Below, one piece after another: positions 1 through 9,272 of a stretch of 64,000 bases of DNA. Positions within the stretch are counted from its first letter, which is position 1, and every line of letters begins with the position of its first letter. The stretch is from NCBI RefSeq assembly GCF_009731355.2, contig NZ_AP022810.1, positions 1,082,001 to 1,146,000 of the forward strand. The letters are read 5' to 3'. The notes beneath the pieces are model-generated. The model was not told the origin of the DNA and did not search any database. It saw only the letters and a list, made by a program, of their open reading frames with translations. The translations under genes were made by a program, and so were the position numbers. Source of the DNA: Desulfuromonas sp. AOP6 (GTDB lineage Bacteria > Desulfobacterota > Desulfuromonadia > Desulfuromonadales > SZUA-540).

Positions 1-66
1 GGGCGGGCTCCCAGGCAGCATGGGGGCGAAGGCGCATTGGTGGTTTTTCTGCGCTCCCGCGATTAA
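1..66 (+). CDS. Possible 3' end of a gene cut by the window edge
   Basis: Frame 1 is open from the first base to a TAA at 64-66, coding for a tail ending in ...VVFLRSRD. A strong hairpin terminator follows six bases later, which fits the end of a rightward gene converging on the RNase gene. The other two forward frames are also open here, so the reading frame is only inferred from the stop-terminator spacing. No function can be given. Confidence 0.3.
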   Translation, partial: GRAPRQHGGEGALVVFLRSRD

Positions 67-71
67 ACGAG

Positions 72-98
72 AAAGGCCGGGCAGATCGCCCGGCCTTT
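72..98. terminator. Hairpin terminator between convergent genes
   Basis: An 11-bp perfect stem (AAAGGCCGGGC at 72-82, its complement at 88-98) with a 5-base loop sits 3 bases past the leftward RNase stop at 102. Short T tracts flank both sides, so it may serve both directions. Confidence 0.75.
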
Positions 99-101
99 CC
101 T

Positions 102-2648
102 TTATGTCGGAATGTCCTCTTCCTTTTTTGCAGCGGCCGGTTTTTTTCGGCGGGCAGGACGTTTGGCGGCGGGTTTATCGGAGGCCGTCTCGCCGGTGAT
201 ACTCTTTTGCTCAGGAGCCGCTTGTGTCGCTTCCTGTGGGCCGTCATGTTCAGTGGTTTTCGCAGTATCGCTCTTTTTGGTGGTTGTGCGTCGGCGACTT
301 CTGGCCACCGGTTTTTTGTCCTCAGCCACCATGGCTGAGTCGGTTTTTGCAGGCTTAATTTCCGTCTCGTCAGAGGCAGCCACTTTTTTTGCCGGCGTTT
401 TCGCGGTGCTTCGGCTACGTCTGGCTCGTACAGCTTTGCCTGCAGTTTCCTCTTTTGGTGCCGATGGTTTTTCGACCGCCTTGTTCTTGGCAAGCTCAGG
501 AACTGCCCTGGTTGAGTCCTCGCCAGGTCCGCCGAATTCTGGGGAGGGCTGCTCTGCTCTAGCGGTATCTGTCTTCCTGGCCGATTCTTTCTGTTCTTCG
601 TCTGTCGGTGTTGCTGGTTTACTTGGCCGCCGGCGGCGTTTTTTACGGGCTGCTTCCGCGCTTTTTTCTACGGTTGCCTCTGTGGCTTGAATCTCATCAG
701 TTGGGGGCGAAGAGGCTTGCGGCGTTGAATTGGCGACGAAAGTTTGATCGTCCTTCCCAGGTGATTCCGTTGCGGCCTCTGCGACAGGTGCTGCCTCGGT
801 CTCCTGTGCAGGCGATTTGCCTGTGGAAGGTTTGCGTCTGCGTCTGGGGCGTTTTTTGGGCGGGGCGGCTTCTGCCGGCGTCTGTTCACTTTCCAGAGCG
901 GGACTGCCGGAGTCTTCGGTGGCCGATTCCTCCTCGCCATCCTTTTCATAAGGAAACTCGTCCGTCGCTTCGGCGCTGGTCTCGGCGCCTTCCGTCGGTT
1001 TTTTCTTGCGCCGTCGCCGCCGTTTCTTTCCCTCTTTTTCCGGTTCCGTTGTTTTTTCCGCCTTGACGAGAACGCTTTCCTCTTCACTGGGGTTTTCACC
1101 GGCAAGGGGCTGAGGCTGGGACGTGCTGAATTCGACGGGGGCCACTTCCTCCCGGCTTTCCTTTTCCCGTTTCTGGAAGGTCAGCTCCATCTGGCCAGAA
1201 ATGAGGTCGGGCTTTCCTTTGATCATGATGGAGACATTGCGTGAGCGTTCTAGTTCAATCAATTCCTCACGCTTGCTGTTCAACAGATAGGTGGCCACTT
1301 CCAGGGGAACCTCCCCTTCGATGCGGTCAATCTGGCCGCGGGCAATGCCGCCGTACACTTTGCGCAGAAAAGCGATGGCCTGGGTCTCGACGCTCTTAAT
1401 GCGGCCGGTGCCGTGGCAATGAGCGCAGGTGTTATAGGTGCCCTCGGCCAGGGCGGCTTTGATGCGCTGACGGCTCATTTCCAGCAGACCGAATTGGGAA
1501 CTGATGCGGCCCACGGTGACGCGTGCCTTGTCATCTTTCAGGGCGTCTTTGAGGTTTTTTTCCACCTCGCGAATATGCTGGCGGTCGCGCATGTCGATGA
1601 AATCGACGACGATCAGGCCGCCCAGGTCGCGCAGGCGCAGCTGACGACCGATTTCGGTGGCCGCTTCAAGGTTGGTTTTGTAGGCCGTGGCTTCTACGCC
1701 CTGCTCACCGGCCATTTTTCCTGAATTCACATCGATGGCCACCAGGGCTTCGGTCGAGTCGATAACAATAGAGCCGCCGGAGGGCAGCGGCACCTTGTTT
1801 TTACTGATCGTTTCGATCTGTTCTTCGATCTGGTAGCGGGCGAAGATGGGACGGCGCTCCTGGTGCAGTTTGACCAGATGGGCGTATTCAGGCATGACCT
1901 GCTGGAAAAAATCCTTCGCTTCCTGGAAGACCCTGGGATCGTCGATGAGGACTTCGTCCATGTCTTTGCTGAAGTAGTCTCGAATGGAACGGATGACCAG
2001 GTTGGATTCGCGGTAGATCAGGGCGGGGGCGCGTACTTTTTCGTTGTGCTTGACGATATTGCGGTACAGGCGGATCAGGTAATCGAGATCGCGGCCCAGC
2101 TCCTCGCGGCTCTGGCCGATGCCGGCGGTCCGCACGATGTAGCCGATGTCCGCCGGCAGGTCGAGGGTGGACATGGTCTCCTTGAGCTTTTTTCGCTCCC
2201 CTTCGTTTTCGATCTTGCGGGAGATTCCCTTGGTGTCGCTCTCCGGCATCAGCACCATGTAGCGTCCAGGCAGGGACAGAAATGTGGTCAGGGCAGCGCC
2301 CTTGGTGCCGCGTTCCTCCTTGACGATCTGCAACAGCAGTTCCTGGCCCCGCTGCAGGATGTCGTTTATGCGGGGCCTTCCCTTCTGCTCGGGAGCCCCA
2401 GGCGCTGTTTTGTAGCTGGAGGGGTGGATTTCCCCCATCTGCAGAAAGCCCAGGCGTTCGGCGCCGTAGTCGACGAAGGCGGCCTGCAGACCCGGTTCGA
2501 CGCGGACAACAGTGCCCTTGTAGATATTGCCTTTGGTCTGCTCCTTGCCAACGACCTCGATGTCGAGTTCGTTGAGGATGCCGTCGGTCACAATGGCCAC
2601 CCGGTTTTCTTCGGGATGGGTGGCATTGATCAGCATCTTCTTGCTCAT
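102..2648 (-). CDS. Ribonuclease E/G family endoribonuclease with a long basic tail
   Basis: Single-strand-specific endoribonuclease for rRNA maturation and mRNA turnover. An S1-type RNA-binding segment lies near residues 37-130. The catalytic metal ligands are visible as Asp306 (AIDVNSG) and Asp349 (VVDFID), and the zinc-link cysteines as Cys408/Cys411 (CAHC). The catalytic core ends near residue 500. The remaining ~340 residues are low-complexity Glu/Ala/Pro/Lys/Arg with repeated poly-basic blocks such as KKRRRRR; in RNase E such tails bind RNA and partner proteins. The tail makes it RNase E-like, not RNase G-like. The start is ATG at 2646-2648 with GGAAGG upstream. It is divergent from the ABC-F gene and not next to rplU/rpmA, the usual rng neighbours in relatives (known context, not checked here). 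Confidence 0.92.
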   Translation of the reverse strand: MSKKMLINATHPEENRVAIVTDGILNELDIEVVGKEQTKGNIYKGTVVRVEPGLQAAFVDYGAERLGFLQMGEIHPSSYKTAPGAPEQKGRPRINDILQRGQELLLQIVKEERGTKGAALTTFLSLPGRYMVLMPESDTKGISRKIENEGERKKLKETMSTLDLPADIGYIVRTAGIGQSREELGRDLDYLIRLYRNIVKHNEKVRAPALIYRESNLVIRSIRDYFSKDMDEVLIDDPRVFQEAKDFFQQVMPEYAHLVKLHQERRPIFARYQIEEQIETISKNKVPLPSGGSIVIDSTEALVAIDVNSGKMAGEQGVEATAYKTNLEAATEIGRQLRLRDLGGLIVVDFIDMRDRQHIREVEKNLKDALKDDKARVTVGRISSQFGLLEMSRQRIKAALAEGTYNTCAHCHGTGRIKSVETQAIAFLRKVYGGIARGQIDRIEGEVPLEVATYLLNSKREELIELERSRNVSIMIKGKPDLISGQMELTFQKREKESREEVAPVEFSTSQPQPLAGENPSEEESVLVKAEKTTEPEKEGKKRRRRRKKKPTEGAETSAEATDEFPYEKDGEEESATEDSGSPALESEQTPAEAAPPKKRPRRRRKPSTGKSPAQETEAAPVAEAATESPGKDDQTFVANSTPQASSPPTDEIQATEATVEKSAEAARKKRRRRPSKPATPTDEEQKESARKTDTARAEQPSPEFGGPGEDSTRAVPELAKNKAVEKPSAPKEETAGKAVRARRSRSTAKTPAKKVAASDETEIKPAKTDSAMVAEDKKPVARSRRRTTTKKSDTAKTTEHDGPQEATQAAPEQKSITGETASDKPAAKRPARRKKPAAAKKEEDIPT

Positions 2649-2934
2649 GTGTCGATTCCTTCCAGCGCCCGATCGGACGCTTCAATGGGGGATGCCGGTT
2701 TCCGGCGGAGTCTCAGCGAAGCCTGGCAGGCCCGGAGTTGCTTCCGCGGATATCGGGTAGGGTAATGTCTCGATCTATTCAAACGGCCCTTGGGCCGTGA
2801 TGGATGAAGCCACTATCGGTGAAAACCTCGTAACTATACCAGAAAGCAAAGGGTTTTGATAGCGGAACCTCATAAGGGCGCCCGTGTTTTTTTCGATGTT
2901 TCATGAGAAAGACGCCTGTGATATAAGAAGGACC
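2649..2934. other. Divergent intergenic region, RNase / ABC-F
   Basis: This 286-base gap separates two divergent genes. The only clear structure is a tight hairpin-type inverted repeat, ACGGCCC (2783-2789) and GGGCCGT (2792-2798), without a T tract. It could be an operator or leader structure. I see no promoter I would defend and no RNA gene. Confidence 0.4.
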
Positions 2935-4860
2935 ATGCTGCAACTAAAAAATCTCATCAAAGAATTTGGCGGACACCGGATTTTTGCCGACGTCAACTGG
3001 CACATCCGTCCTGGAGATCGCATTGGCCTGTGCGGGGAGAATGGCGCCGGCAAGACCACGCTTCTAAAGATTCTGGCGGGCCGTGTAGCTCCCGACGGCG
3101 GCGAGGTGCAGGCCGCCAAAGGGACGACTTTTGGCTACCTTCCCCAGGATGGTCTCGAGCATCGTGGCCACACCCTGTTTGATGAAGTGCATGGTGCTCT
3201 CGATGAGCTTTTGCAGATGGAACAGGACATGCGTCGTCTTGAAAAGGTTATCGCTGTCGGCGGCACGGCCGCCGACCTTGATCGCTACGCGTCGCTGCAG
3301 GAGTCCTTTCGACAGCGGGGCGGCTACACCATGGAGACGGAAGTCGCCAAGGTTCTGCATGGTCTCGGTTTCGCCGAAAAGGACTGGCAGAAGCCCTGCG
3401 AGTTTTTTTCTGGCGGCTGGCAGATGCGCATCGCCCTGGCCAAACTGTTGCTGCAGCGTCCCAATCTGCTGCTGCTGGACGAACCGACCAATCACCTCGA
3501 TCTGCCCGCCAGGGACTGGCTGGAGGAGTACCTCCGACACTATCCCTTTGCCGTCGTCCTGGTCTCCCATGACCGTTTTTTTCTCGATCAGGTGGTCGGT
3601 CGCATCGTCGAGGTCTGGAACGGCCAGTTGACCGAGTATCCTGGCAATTACAGTCGCTATGTCGAGGAACGGGAACGCCGCGTCGAAGCGCTGCTGGAAG
3701 CCAAGCGCCGCCAGGACGAGGAAGTGGGCAAGATCGAAGCGTTTATCAGCCGCTTCCGCTACCAGGCCAACAAAGCCTCCCTGGTGCAGAGCCGCGTCAA
3801 GCAGCTGGAAAAAATCGAGCGTATCCAGGTGCCGCCGGCCCGCAAGCGCATTGCCTTTCAGTTCCCCGATCCCCCCAAGGGCGGACGACTGGCGGTGGAG
3901 CTGGTCGGTGCCAGCCAGCAGTATGGTGACCTGACTGTACTGGAACACGTCGATCTGGCGGTGGAGAAAGGGGAGCGCCTGGCTCTCGTCGGGGCCAACG
4001 GCGCCGGAAAGTCAACGATGATGCGGCTGCTGGCCGGGGTGGAGGCGCCGACGACGGGAACCCGGCAGGAAGGGCACAACCTGGCGCTGGCTTATTTTGC
4101 CCAGGATCAGGCTCGTATTCTCGATCCGCAGAAGACGGCCCTCGAAGAGATCACTGCTGCTGCCCCTTTTGATATGGTGCCCAGGGTGAGGGATATCCTC
4201 GGCTCTTTTCTCTTTACCGGCGACGATGTCCACAAGCGCGTTTCCGTGCTCTCCGGCGGTGAACGCAACCGTCTGGCCCTGGCTATTCTGCTGCTGCGCC
4301 CCGCCAATCTACTGCTGCTCGACGAGCCAACCAACCATCTCGACCTGCAGTCCAAGCAGGTCTTGCTCGATTCTCTCAAGGGCTACAAGGGGACGGTGGT
4401 TTTTGTTTCCCACGATCGCTACTTTGTCGATTCGCTGGCCAACAGGGTGGTCGAAGTCGCCGCTGGCAAGGCTGTCTCTTATCTGGGGAATTACGAAGAT
4501 TTTCTGCGCGCCAAGGGGGCGCAGGGGGATCAGAGCCATTCGCAGCAGCGGGTCGAGGTTCTGCAGGGTGCCGCTGGTGAAACACCCATGGATAAGGACG
4601 AACGCCGGCGCCAGCATGAACAGCGCAAGGATACGCAACGCCTGGAGAAAAAACGTCAGAAAGAACTGAGCGAGGTCGAAGGGCTTATTGAGACGCTGGA
4701 AAAAGAGTTGGGCGACCTGGAACAGGTCATGGCCGACCCGGGACTTTACGAGGACGGTAAACGCTGGCGGGAAATCTCCTCCCTTCATGAACGGCTGCAG
4801 GAACAGATCGCCGCCGCCTATGAGCGTTGGGAAGAGTTGCAGGTGTCTGCATCGGCCTGA
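2935..4860 (+). CDS. ABC-F family ATP-binding protein (Uup/YheS-like)
   Basis: A soluble tandem ATPase of the ABC-F type; members act on the ribosome (translation factors or resistance proteins) and have no membrane domain. Two nucleotide-binding domains are evident: Walker A GENGAGKTT near residue 34 with signature SGGWQMR and LLLDEPTNHLD, then GANGAGKST near residue 350 with SGGERNRLALA and a second LLLDEPTNHLD. A charged linker between them and a C-terminal coiled coil (about residues 560-635) are typical. I place the start at 2935 (MLQLKNL, AGAAGGA just upstream); an upstream in-frame ATG at 2884 adds 17 non-conserved residues. The next gene begins 13 bases after the stop, suggesting co-transcription. 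Confidence 0.92.
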   Translation: MLQLKNLIKEFGGHRIFADVNWHIRPGDRIGLCGENGAGKTTLLKILAGRVAPDGGEVQAAKGTTFGYLPQDGLEHRGHTLFDEVHGALDELLQMEQDMRRLEKVIAVGGTAADLDRYASLQESFRQRGGYTMETEVAKVLHGLGFAEKDWQKPCEFFSGGWQMRIALAKLLLQRPNLLLLDEPTNHLDLPARDWLEEYLRHYPFAVVLVSHDRFFLDQVVGRIVEVWNGQLTEYPGNYSRYVEERERRVEALLEAKRRQDEEVGKIEAFISRFRYQANKASLVQSRVKQLEKIERIQVPPARKRIAFQFPDPPKGGRLAVELVGASQQYGDLTVLEHVDLAVEKGERLALVGANGAGKSTMMRLLAGVEAPTTGTRQEGHNLALAYFAQDQARILDPQKTALEEITAAAPFDMVPRVRDILGSFLFTGDDVHKRVSVLSGGERNRLALAILLLRPANLLLLDEPTNHLDLQSKQVLLDSLKGYKGTVVFVSHDRYFVDSLANRVVEVAAGKAVSYLGNYEDFLRAKGAQGDQSHSQQRVEVLQGAAGETPMDKDERRRQHEQRKDTQRLEKKRQKELSEVEGLIETLEKELGDLEQVMADPGLYEDGKRWREISSLHERLQEQIAAAYERWEELQVSASA

Positions 4861-4873
4861 GGGAGGAGTGAGC

Positions 4874-6157
4874 ATGGCAGGACGCGTTCCTTTTGTTGTC
4901 GCGGTAGCCAGTGAAAAAGGGGGGGTAGGCAAGACGACTATCGCTACCAATCTTGCTGTTTATCTCAAGGCGCTGCGCGAAGACCTGCCGGTGACCATCG
5001 CCTCTTTTGACAATCATTTCAGCGTCGACGCCATGTTTGCCATCCGCCGTTCCTCCGGTGCTTCCGTTGCCGACCTGTTCGCGGGACGACCTGTCCGCGA
5101 TCTGGTCGAACTGGGGGAATACGGCGTGCAGTATCTGGCCTCCGAGCGGGGCCTGGTGCCCCCCGATGACGATCCCTTTCATCTGAAACGTGCTCTGAGT
5201 CAGGCCGATCTCGACGGGATCTTTATCCTCGATACCCGGCCTATCCTCGACTATTTCACCCGCAGTGCCCTGCTTGCCGCCGATCTGGTGCTGGTGCCGG
5301 TCAAAGACCGTCCCTCTCTTGTCAACGCCGCCTCCTTGCTGCAGGAGGTCCGGGAGGCCGGGGGCGCGACGGATAAATTTTGGCTGCTGCCCAGCCTCAT
5401 CGACAGCCGCCTGCGCTTGCGGGAGCATATCGGGGTGCGGGAATTTCTGGTGGAGTCGGCGCGGGAGAGGGGCTACCAGGTTCTCGACACGTTCATTTCC
5501 AAGAGTCCCAAAGTGGAAAGTCTGACCACCAATCTGAGCAGCCGCGTCTATCCTGTCCTTACCCACGCCCGCAGCACTGCTGTTCATGCCCAATTCCGGC
5601 AACTGGGGGATTTCGTCCTGCGTTGTCAGGAAACCTTCACGTCTTCGCCGCTATCTTCATCCCGCCATGACCTGCTGCCAGGCGGAGCTTCCGCCCGCCT
5701 GTCCCGTCGACAGAGCCTCCAGTGTCCGTTTTGCGGCGATGCGGCCGATGGCTCCGAAGGTGGCTTTTTCCAGGACCTGCGCAGTCGTCGGCAAGGATTT
5801 GTCCATGGCGACTGTCTACAGACGTTGGTGGCCGACAGCCTGCTGGCACCGCTCCCAGACCAAGGAGCCATGGTGTGGAGGATCGACGAGGAAGCCCTGC
5901 ACGAGGATGAACTGTACTTTTCCTCCCAGCTTTTCACTGAGACGGGGGAGGAGCTCGCTGCTGACCAGATAACCTTCAGCTCTGCGCGGGCCTTCCTGCA
6001 GGCGATGACTGGTCGTCCGCTGGCAGAACTCTACCGCGAAACGCTGATGCTGTTCTGGACTGCTGAGGCGCCCCGGGAATTCCTGTCTCAAAAAGGCAGA
6101 AAAGGCGCGGCTGGTCTGAGGCGAAAGATGCTGCGAGAAGTTTTTGGGACACTTTAA
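4874..6157 (+). CDS. ParA/MinD-type P-loop ATPase fused to a zinc-finger-like C-terminal domain
   Basis: The N-terminal ~260 residues form a SIMIBI ATPase: a deviant Walker A (KGGVGKTT, residues ~15-22) and a DNHFSVD switch region followed by ILDTRP. Such proteins position plasmids, chromosomes, flagella or receptors by ATP-driven dimerisation. The C-terminal ~150 residues are unusual: a CPFCG pair followed by HGDC (about residues 286-320) looks like a treble-clef or zinc ribbon, then an acidic helical segment. I do not recognise this extension. The start is ATG 4874 preceded by GGAGGAG; the upstream in-frame extension overlaps the ABC-F gene in another frame and is not real. No ParB partner is adjacent, so chromosome partitioning is unlikely. 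Confidence 0.85.
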   Translation: MAGRVPFVVAVASEKGGVGKTTIATNLAVYLKALREDLPVTIASFDNHFSVDAMFAIRRSSGASVADLFAGRPVRDLVELGEYGVQYLASERGLVPPDDDPFHLKRALSQADLDGIFILDTRPILDYFTRSALLAADLVLVPVKDRPSLVNAASLLQEVREAGGATDKFWLLPSLIDSRLRLREHIGVREFLVESARERGYQVLDTFISKSPKVESLTTNLSSRVYPVLTHARSTAVHAQFRQLGDFVLRCQETFTSSPLSSSRHDLLPGGASARLSRRQSLQCPFCGDAADGSEGGFFQDLRSRRQGFVHGDCLQTLVADSLLAPLPDQGAMVWRIDEEALHEDELYFSSQLFTETGEELAADQITFSSARAFLQAMTGRPLAELYRETLMLFWTAEAPREFLSQKGRKGAAGLRRKMLREVFGTL

Positions 6158-6172
6158 CCTGTGGAGGTTGTC

Positions 6173-7165
6173 GTGAGGCCGGAGACATTTAAAGATCTGA
6201 TGAAGCTTTCCCATGGTTTTGAGCCTGCGCGGATATTGCTGAGCGCCGTGGAGCTCGACCTTTTCTCGCACCTATCGGAAAAGATGACGGCCCGGCAGCT
6301 GGCTGCCCGACTGAGTCTGCAGGAAGTCCCTTTGACTCTGGTGCTCAACGCCATGGTCGCCATGGGCCTTCTGGATAAAGAGGGCGATGACTACGTCAAT
6401 GGGCCCCTTGTGGGAAAAACTCTGGTTTCCGGCCAAGGCTATCGCGGTCACATCTTCCGGCACATCGGGCACTGCTGGCCGGCCTGGGGGAATCTTTCCG
6501 ATCGACTGCGAGGGCGAGAGGTCGAGGAGGAATCGTGGTCACCGGCGCGGGATGAAGAACAGACTCGGGATTTTATTCTGGGGATGGAGAATGTCACCCG
6601 TGAACTTGCTCCTTTGGTCGTGGGGAGGTTGGGGCTGGGCAGTCCCTTGACCCTTCTCGATGTGGGCGGGGGGCCAGGAACCTACGCCGAAGCTTTTTTG
6701 AAAGAGTATCCTTCCTTGCGGGAGGTTTGTGTCTTCGACCTGCCGAAGGCCGCTGCCGTAGGGCGCCAAAACCTGAAGAGCAGGGGAGTGGAGACTTCCG
6801 TGCGCTGGCTCGAAGGGGACTTTCACGATACCTCTTTCGGGCAGGGATTTGATGTCGTCTGGATTTCGCAAGTTTTGCACTCTCTAGATATGTCCGGCTG
6901 CCGCATGCTCATAGATAAAGCCTTTGAGGCTCTCGTGCCGGGTGGAGAGTTGATCCTGCATGAGTTTTTGATTGAAGACCACCGCACCGGACCTTTGCAG
7001 GCGGCGATTTTTGCCGTGCATATGCTGGTCATGACCGGAGTGGGAAGAACCTACGCTGGCGGGGAGCTTTCGGTCTGGCTGGATGAGGCCGGTTTTGTTG
7101 ATGTCCGTGTGCAGCAGGTCAGCGACGATACCTCAGTGGTGCGTGGTCGCAAACCGGTTTCATGA
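6173..7165 (+). CDS. SAM-dependent methyltransferase, O-methyltransferase type with winged-helix N-domain
   Basis: A 330-residue protein with an N-terminal winged-helix/dimerisation segment (ARILLSAVELDLFSHL... ARLSL) and a C-terminal Rossmann methyltransferase fold with SAM motif I LLDVGGGPGTYAE (about residues 160-172). This layout matches small-molecule O-methyltransferases such as hydroxyneurosporene or caffeate types; the substrate cannot be told. I choose GTG at 6173, placed 5 bases after GGAGG (6163-6167); an in-frame GTG at 6161 lacks a ribosome site. It follows the ParA-like gene closely. Confidence 0.85.
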   Translation: MRPETFKDLMKLSHGFEPARILLSAVELDLFSHLSEKMTARQLAARLSLQEVPLTLVLNAMVAMGLLDKEGDDYVNGPLVGKTLVSGQGYRGHIFRHIGHCWPAWGNLSDRLRGREVEEESWSPARDEEQTRDFILGMENVTRELAPLVVGRLGLGSPLTLLDVGGGPGTYAEAFLKEYPSLREVCVFDLPKAAAVGRQNLKSRGVETSVRWLEGDFHDTSFGQGFDVVWISQVLHSLDMSGCRMLIDKAFEALVPGGELILHEFLIEDHRTGPLQAAIFAVHMLVMTGVGRTYAGGELSVWLDEAGFVDVRVQQVSDDTSVVRGRKPVS

Positions 7166-7209
7166 TAAGAAAATCACCTATTTTCAGCAGGTTTTTGTGA
7201 GGAATTGCC

Positions 7210-8148
7210 ATGATATTGCTGCCCAGAGGGAATCCGGTCAAAGAAAAGCTCAATCCGGCCAAAGTCAACCTTCCCGACGCGCTCGGCAAGCTCCATACGG
7301 GGCATTTTACCGGATATCTGCGTTTCGACGCGCCGGCCGGCGTCGGTATCCTGATTTTTCATGTGGGCAAACTGATCAGCGCCCTGCATGTGGCGGGGCC
7401 CCAGCGTCTTACGGGCTATCAGGCCATCGGGCGCATCTTCAGCCAAGCTCGTTCGGGAGATGCGACACTGAACATTTACCGATTGTCGCCTGAGTTGGCC
7501 ATGGGCATTCATGCCCTGCTGCATGGTGAAGTTCTCTATCGCGGGCAGGAACTCAGGTTCATTGACATCCGTCTTCTGCTGAAGAGCCTCAAAGAGGACG
7601 CGATTACCGGGTGCCTGCGCATCTATACGGAGGATCGGGTGGCGCTGATCTTTTACCGGGAGGGCCAGCCTCTGGGGTTTTTCCACGATGGCTCCAAAGA
7701 TTTGGAAACGACGGCTGACACCTCCCTGTCCGTTGCCCGGTTGCCTGGCGCCAAGGTCGACGTGCTGACCAGCGATATAGGAGAAGAATCCTCTCTGCAG
7801 GATATGATGGATGCGGGCCAGCTGACGGCCATCTGGCATCTGGTCTTAGCCGAAGCGGAAAATGGGCGACGGCCAGCGGAACGTGCCGTCACGGGGAAGG
7901 TCAAAAATGAGCGCAATGAGAGCCTGTTGATTTTTTTGCAGGGGGTGGCCGAGCAGCATCTGGGCAAGATCGGCGTTTATCTGGTGGAAAAGGCCTTCGA
8001 GGAACTGGTGCCTGGATCGGAGGACTCGATGAAAGCTTTCTTTGCGGCCCTTGGCCGATCTGCCAGCCTGACGGCTACCGAGAAAGACGTCGCCGTCATG
8101 CAGGCAGAGATGAGTAAGGGGATCCAGGCCGTTCTGTCCAGACGTTAA
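7210..8148 (+). CDS. PATAN/DUF4388-like protein of unknown function
   Basis: A 312-residue cytoplasmic protein with two similar halves. Residues ~20-120 (LGKLHTGHFTGYLRF... GVGILIFHVGKLISALH) and ~125-210 (LLLKSLKEDAITGCLRIYTEDRVALIFYREGQPLGFF) share the pattern of DUF4388/PATAN modules, which occur with response regulators and Ras-like GTPases in Desulfuromonadales and cyanobacteria. The C-terminal third is helical. AGGAA precedes the ATG. The assignment rests on pattern resemblance only. The mglA gene nearby is compatible with a shared polarity or surface-behaviour role, but that is inference. Confidence 0.65.
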   Translation: MILLPRGNPVKEKLNPAKVNLPDALGKLHTGHFTGYLRFDAPAGVGILIFHVGKLISALHVAGPQRLTGYQAIGRIFSQARSGDATLNIYRLSPELAMGIHALLHGEVLYRGQELRFIDIRLLLKSLKEDAITGCLRIYTEDRVALIFYREGQPLGFFHDGSKDLETTADTSLSVARLPGAKVDVLTSDIGEESSLQDMMDAGQLTAIWHLVLAEAENGRRPAERAVTGKVKNERNESLLIFLQGVAEQHLGKIGVYLVEKAFEELVPGSEDSMKAFFAALGRSASLTATEKDVAVMQAEMSKGIQAVLSRR

Positions 8149-8154
8149 TATTTG

Positions 8155-9048
8155 TCAGGGAGACGATGCATCCAGGGGGGCGAGGACGATCTGAATGCGT
8201 CGGTTCTGAGCCCGGCCCTGGGCGTTGGCGTTGCTGGCAATGGGCCTGAATTCACCATAGCCGCAGGCGGCGAGGAGAGAACCGGAGATCTTCGACTCTT
8301 CCTGCAGAAAGTGCACGACATTTGTTGCTCTGGCCGTGGAAAGCTCCCAGTTGCTGGGGAAGATGTCCTGCAGCCGGGGACTTATAGGCACGTTATCCGT
8401 ATGCCCTTCTACGCGGACTTCTTTGTTGTCGACCCCCTTGAGGATTTTGCCGACCCGCTTGAGAACTTCTTTTCCGGCTGGTTTGATATCGGCCTTGCCC
8501 GAATCGAAGAGAATGCTCTCCACCATATTGACCGTTAATTTTCCCTGCAGCTCAGAGATGGTGATCTCCCCCCGGGAAATCTCCTGTTCCATCTTCTCGA
8601 CAAGTTCATCGTAGGTGCTTTTCAGGTGGGCCAGGCGCGCTTCCCGGGCAATACGTTCCTGTTCGATTTCCTGCCGCAAGGCACGGTTGGCCGTCTCCAG
8701 TCGATCTATTTCCTGGCGCATCTGGGCCAGGGCCTCTCCCGTTTCCTCATCCCTGGCCGTCAGTACGGACTCGATGCGCTCCAGATCGGCACGGGCCCGT
8801 ACAAGATCCTGCTCCAGACCCTCGTTTCGGCGTCTGGCTTCATCACGTTGGGCCTCGACTTTCTCATTGTAGGTCAGCAGGTCGCCATTGATGCGCACCA
8901 GCGACTGGTAATCCGCTTCAAGCTCTTCGATGCTGGCTGCCAGAATAGCCGCCTGATCGGCTTTGCGCTGGTAATCGGCCTTGCTGACGCAGGCGGTGAG
9001 GGCCAGGGGAATGAGGGCTGCCAGCAGAAATATCTTGATGGATCGCAC
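8155..9048 (-). CDS. OmpA/MotB-type peptidoglycan-binding lipoprotein
   Basis: A 297-residue outer-membrane lipoprotein. The lipobox LTAC puts the lipidated Cys near residue 20. Residues ~30-150 form a long coiled coil rich in Glu/Arg/Leu. The C-terminal OmpA domain shows FDSGKADIKPAG, VEGHTDNVPI, NWELSTARA and NRRIQIVL, the peptidoglycan-binding pattern. The NVPI...NWELS wording is MotB-like, but there is no inner-membrane plug helix, so this is an envelope tether and not a motor stator. I choose GTG at 9046-9048 with AAAGGA upstream because it puts the signal peptide at the N-terminus; longer versions do not. It converges with the PATAN gene, 6 bases apart. Confidence 0.88.
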   Translation of the reverse strand: MRSIKIFLLAALIPLALTACVSKADYQRKADQAAILAASIEELEADYQSLVRINGDLLTYNEKVEAQRDEARRRNEGLEQDLVRARADLERIESVLTARDEETGEALAQMRQEIDRLETANRALRQEIEQERIAREARLAHLKSTYDELVEKMEQEISRGEITISELQGKLTVNMVESILFDSGKADIKPAGKEVLKRVGKILKGVDNKEVRVEGHTDNVPISPRLQDIFPSNWELSTARATNVVHFLQEESKISGSLLAACGYGEFRPIASNANAQGRAQNRRIQIVLAPLDASSP

Positions 9049-9208
9049 GTTGTCTGTCCTTTTTGTTGAGGGGCTGAATGCGACATTCAGGTGAATGGGA
9101 TGCAGGGCCAGGATTCGTCCCGATACAGTGAATGCTTTCGTTATACTTGGCAAGCATAACACCTAAAGAAGCAAAGGTAAAATCCTCCTTTCATGCCGGG
9201 CTTTTCAG

Positions 9209-9238
9209 TTGCGGCTGCTCGGGTGAACGTGCTATAAG
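9209..9238 (+). promoter_or_regulatory. Candidate sigma70 promoter for nadC
   Basis: TTGCGG (9209-9214) and TATAAG (9233-9238) are 18 bases apart, ending 34 bases before the nadC ATG. This is a moderate match by eye. Confidence 0.4.
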
Positions 9239-9272
9239 GATATGGTTTTCAATACGTTACACGGGGGAAAGT

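Noticed and set aside
1863-2765. 300-residue plus-strand ORF opposite the RNase gene
   Set aside because: It is antisense to a well-supported RNase E/G catalytic core; such shadows are common in GC-rich coding DNA.
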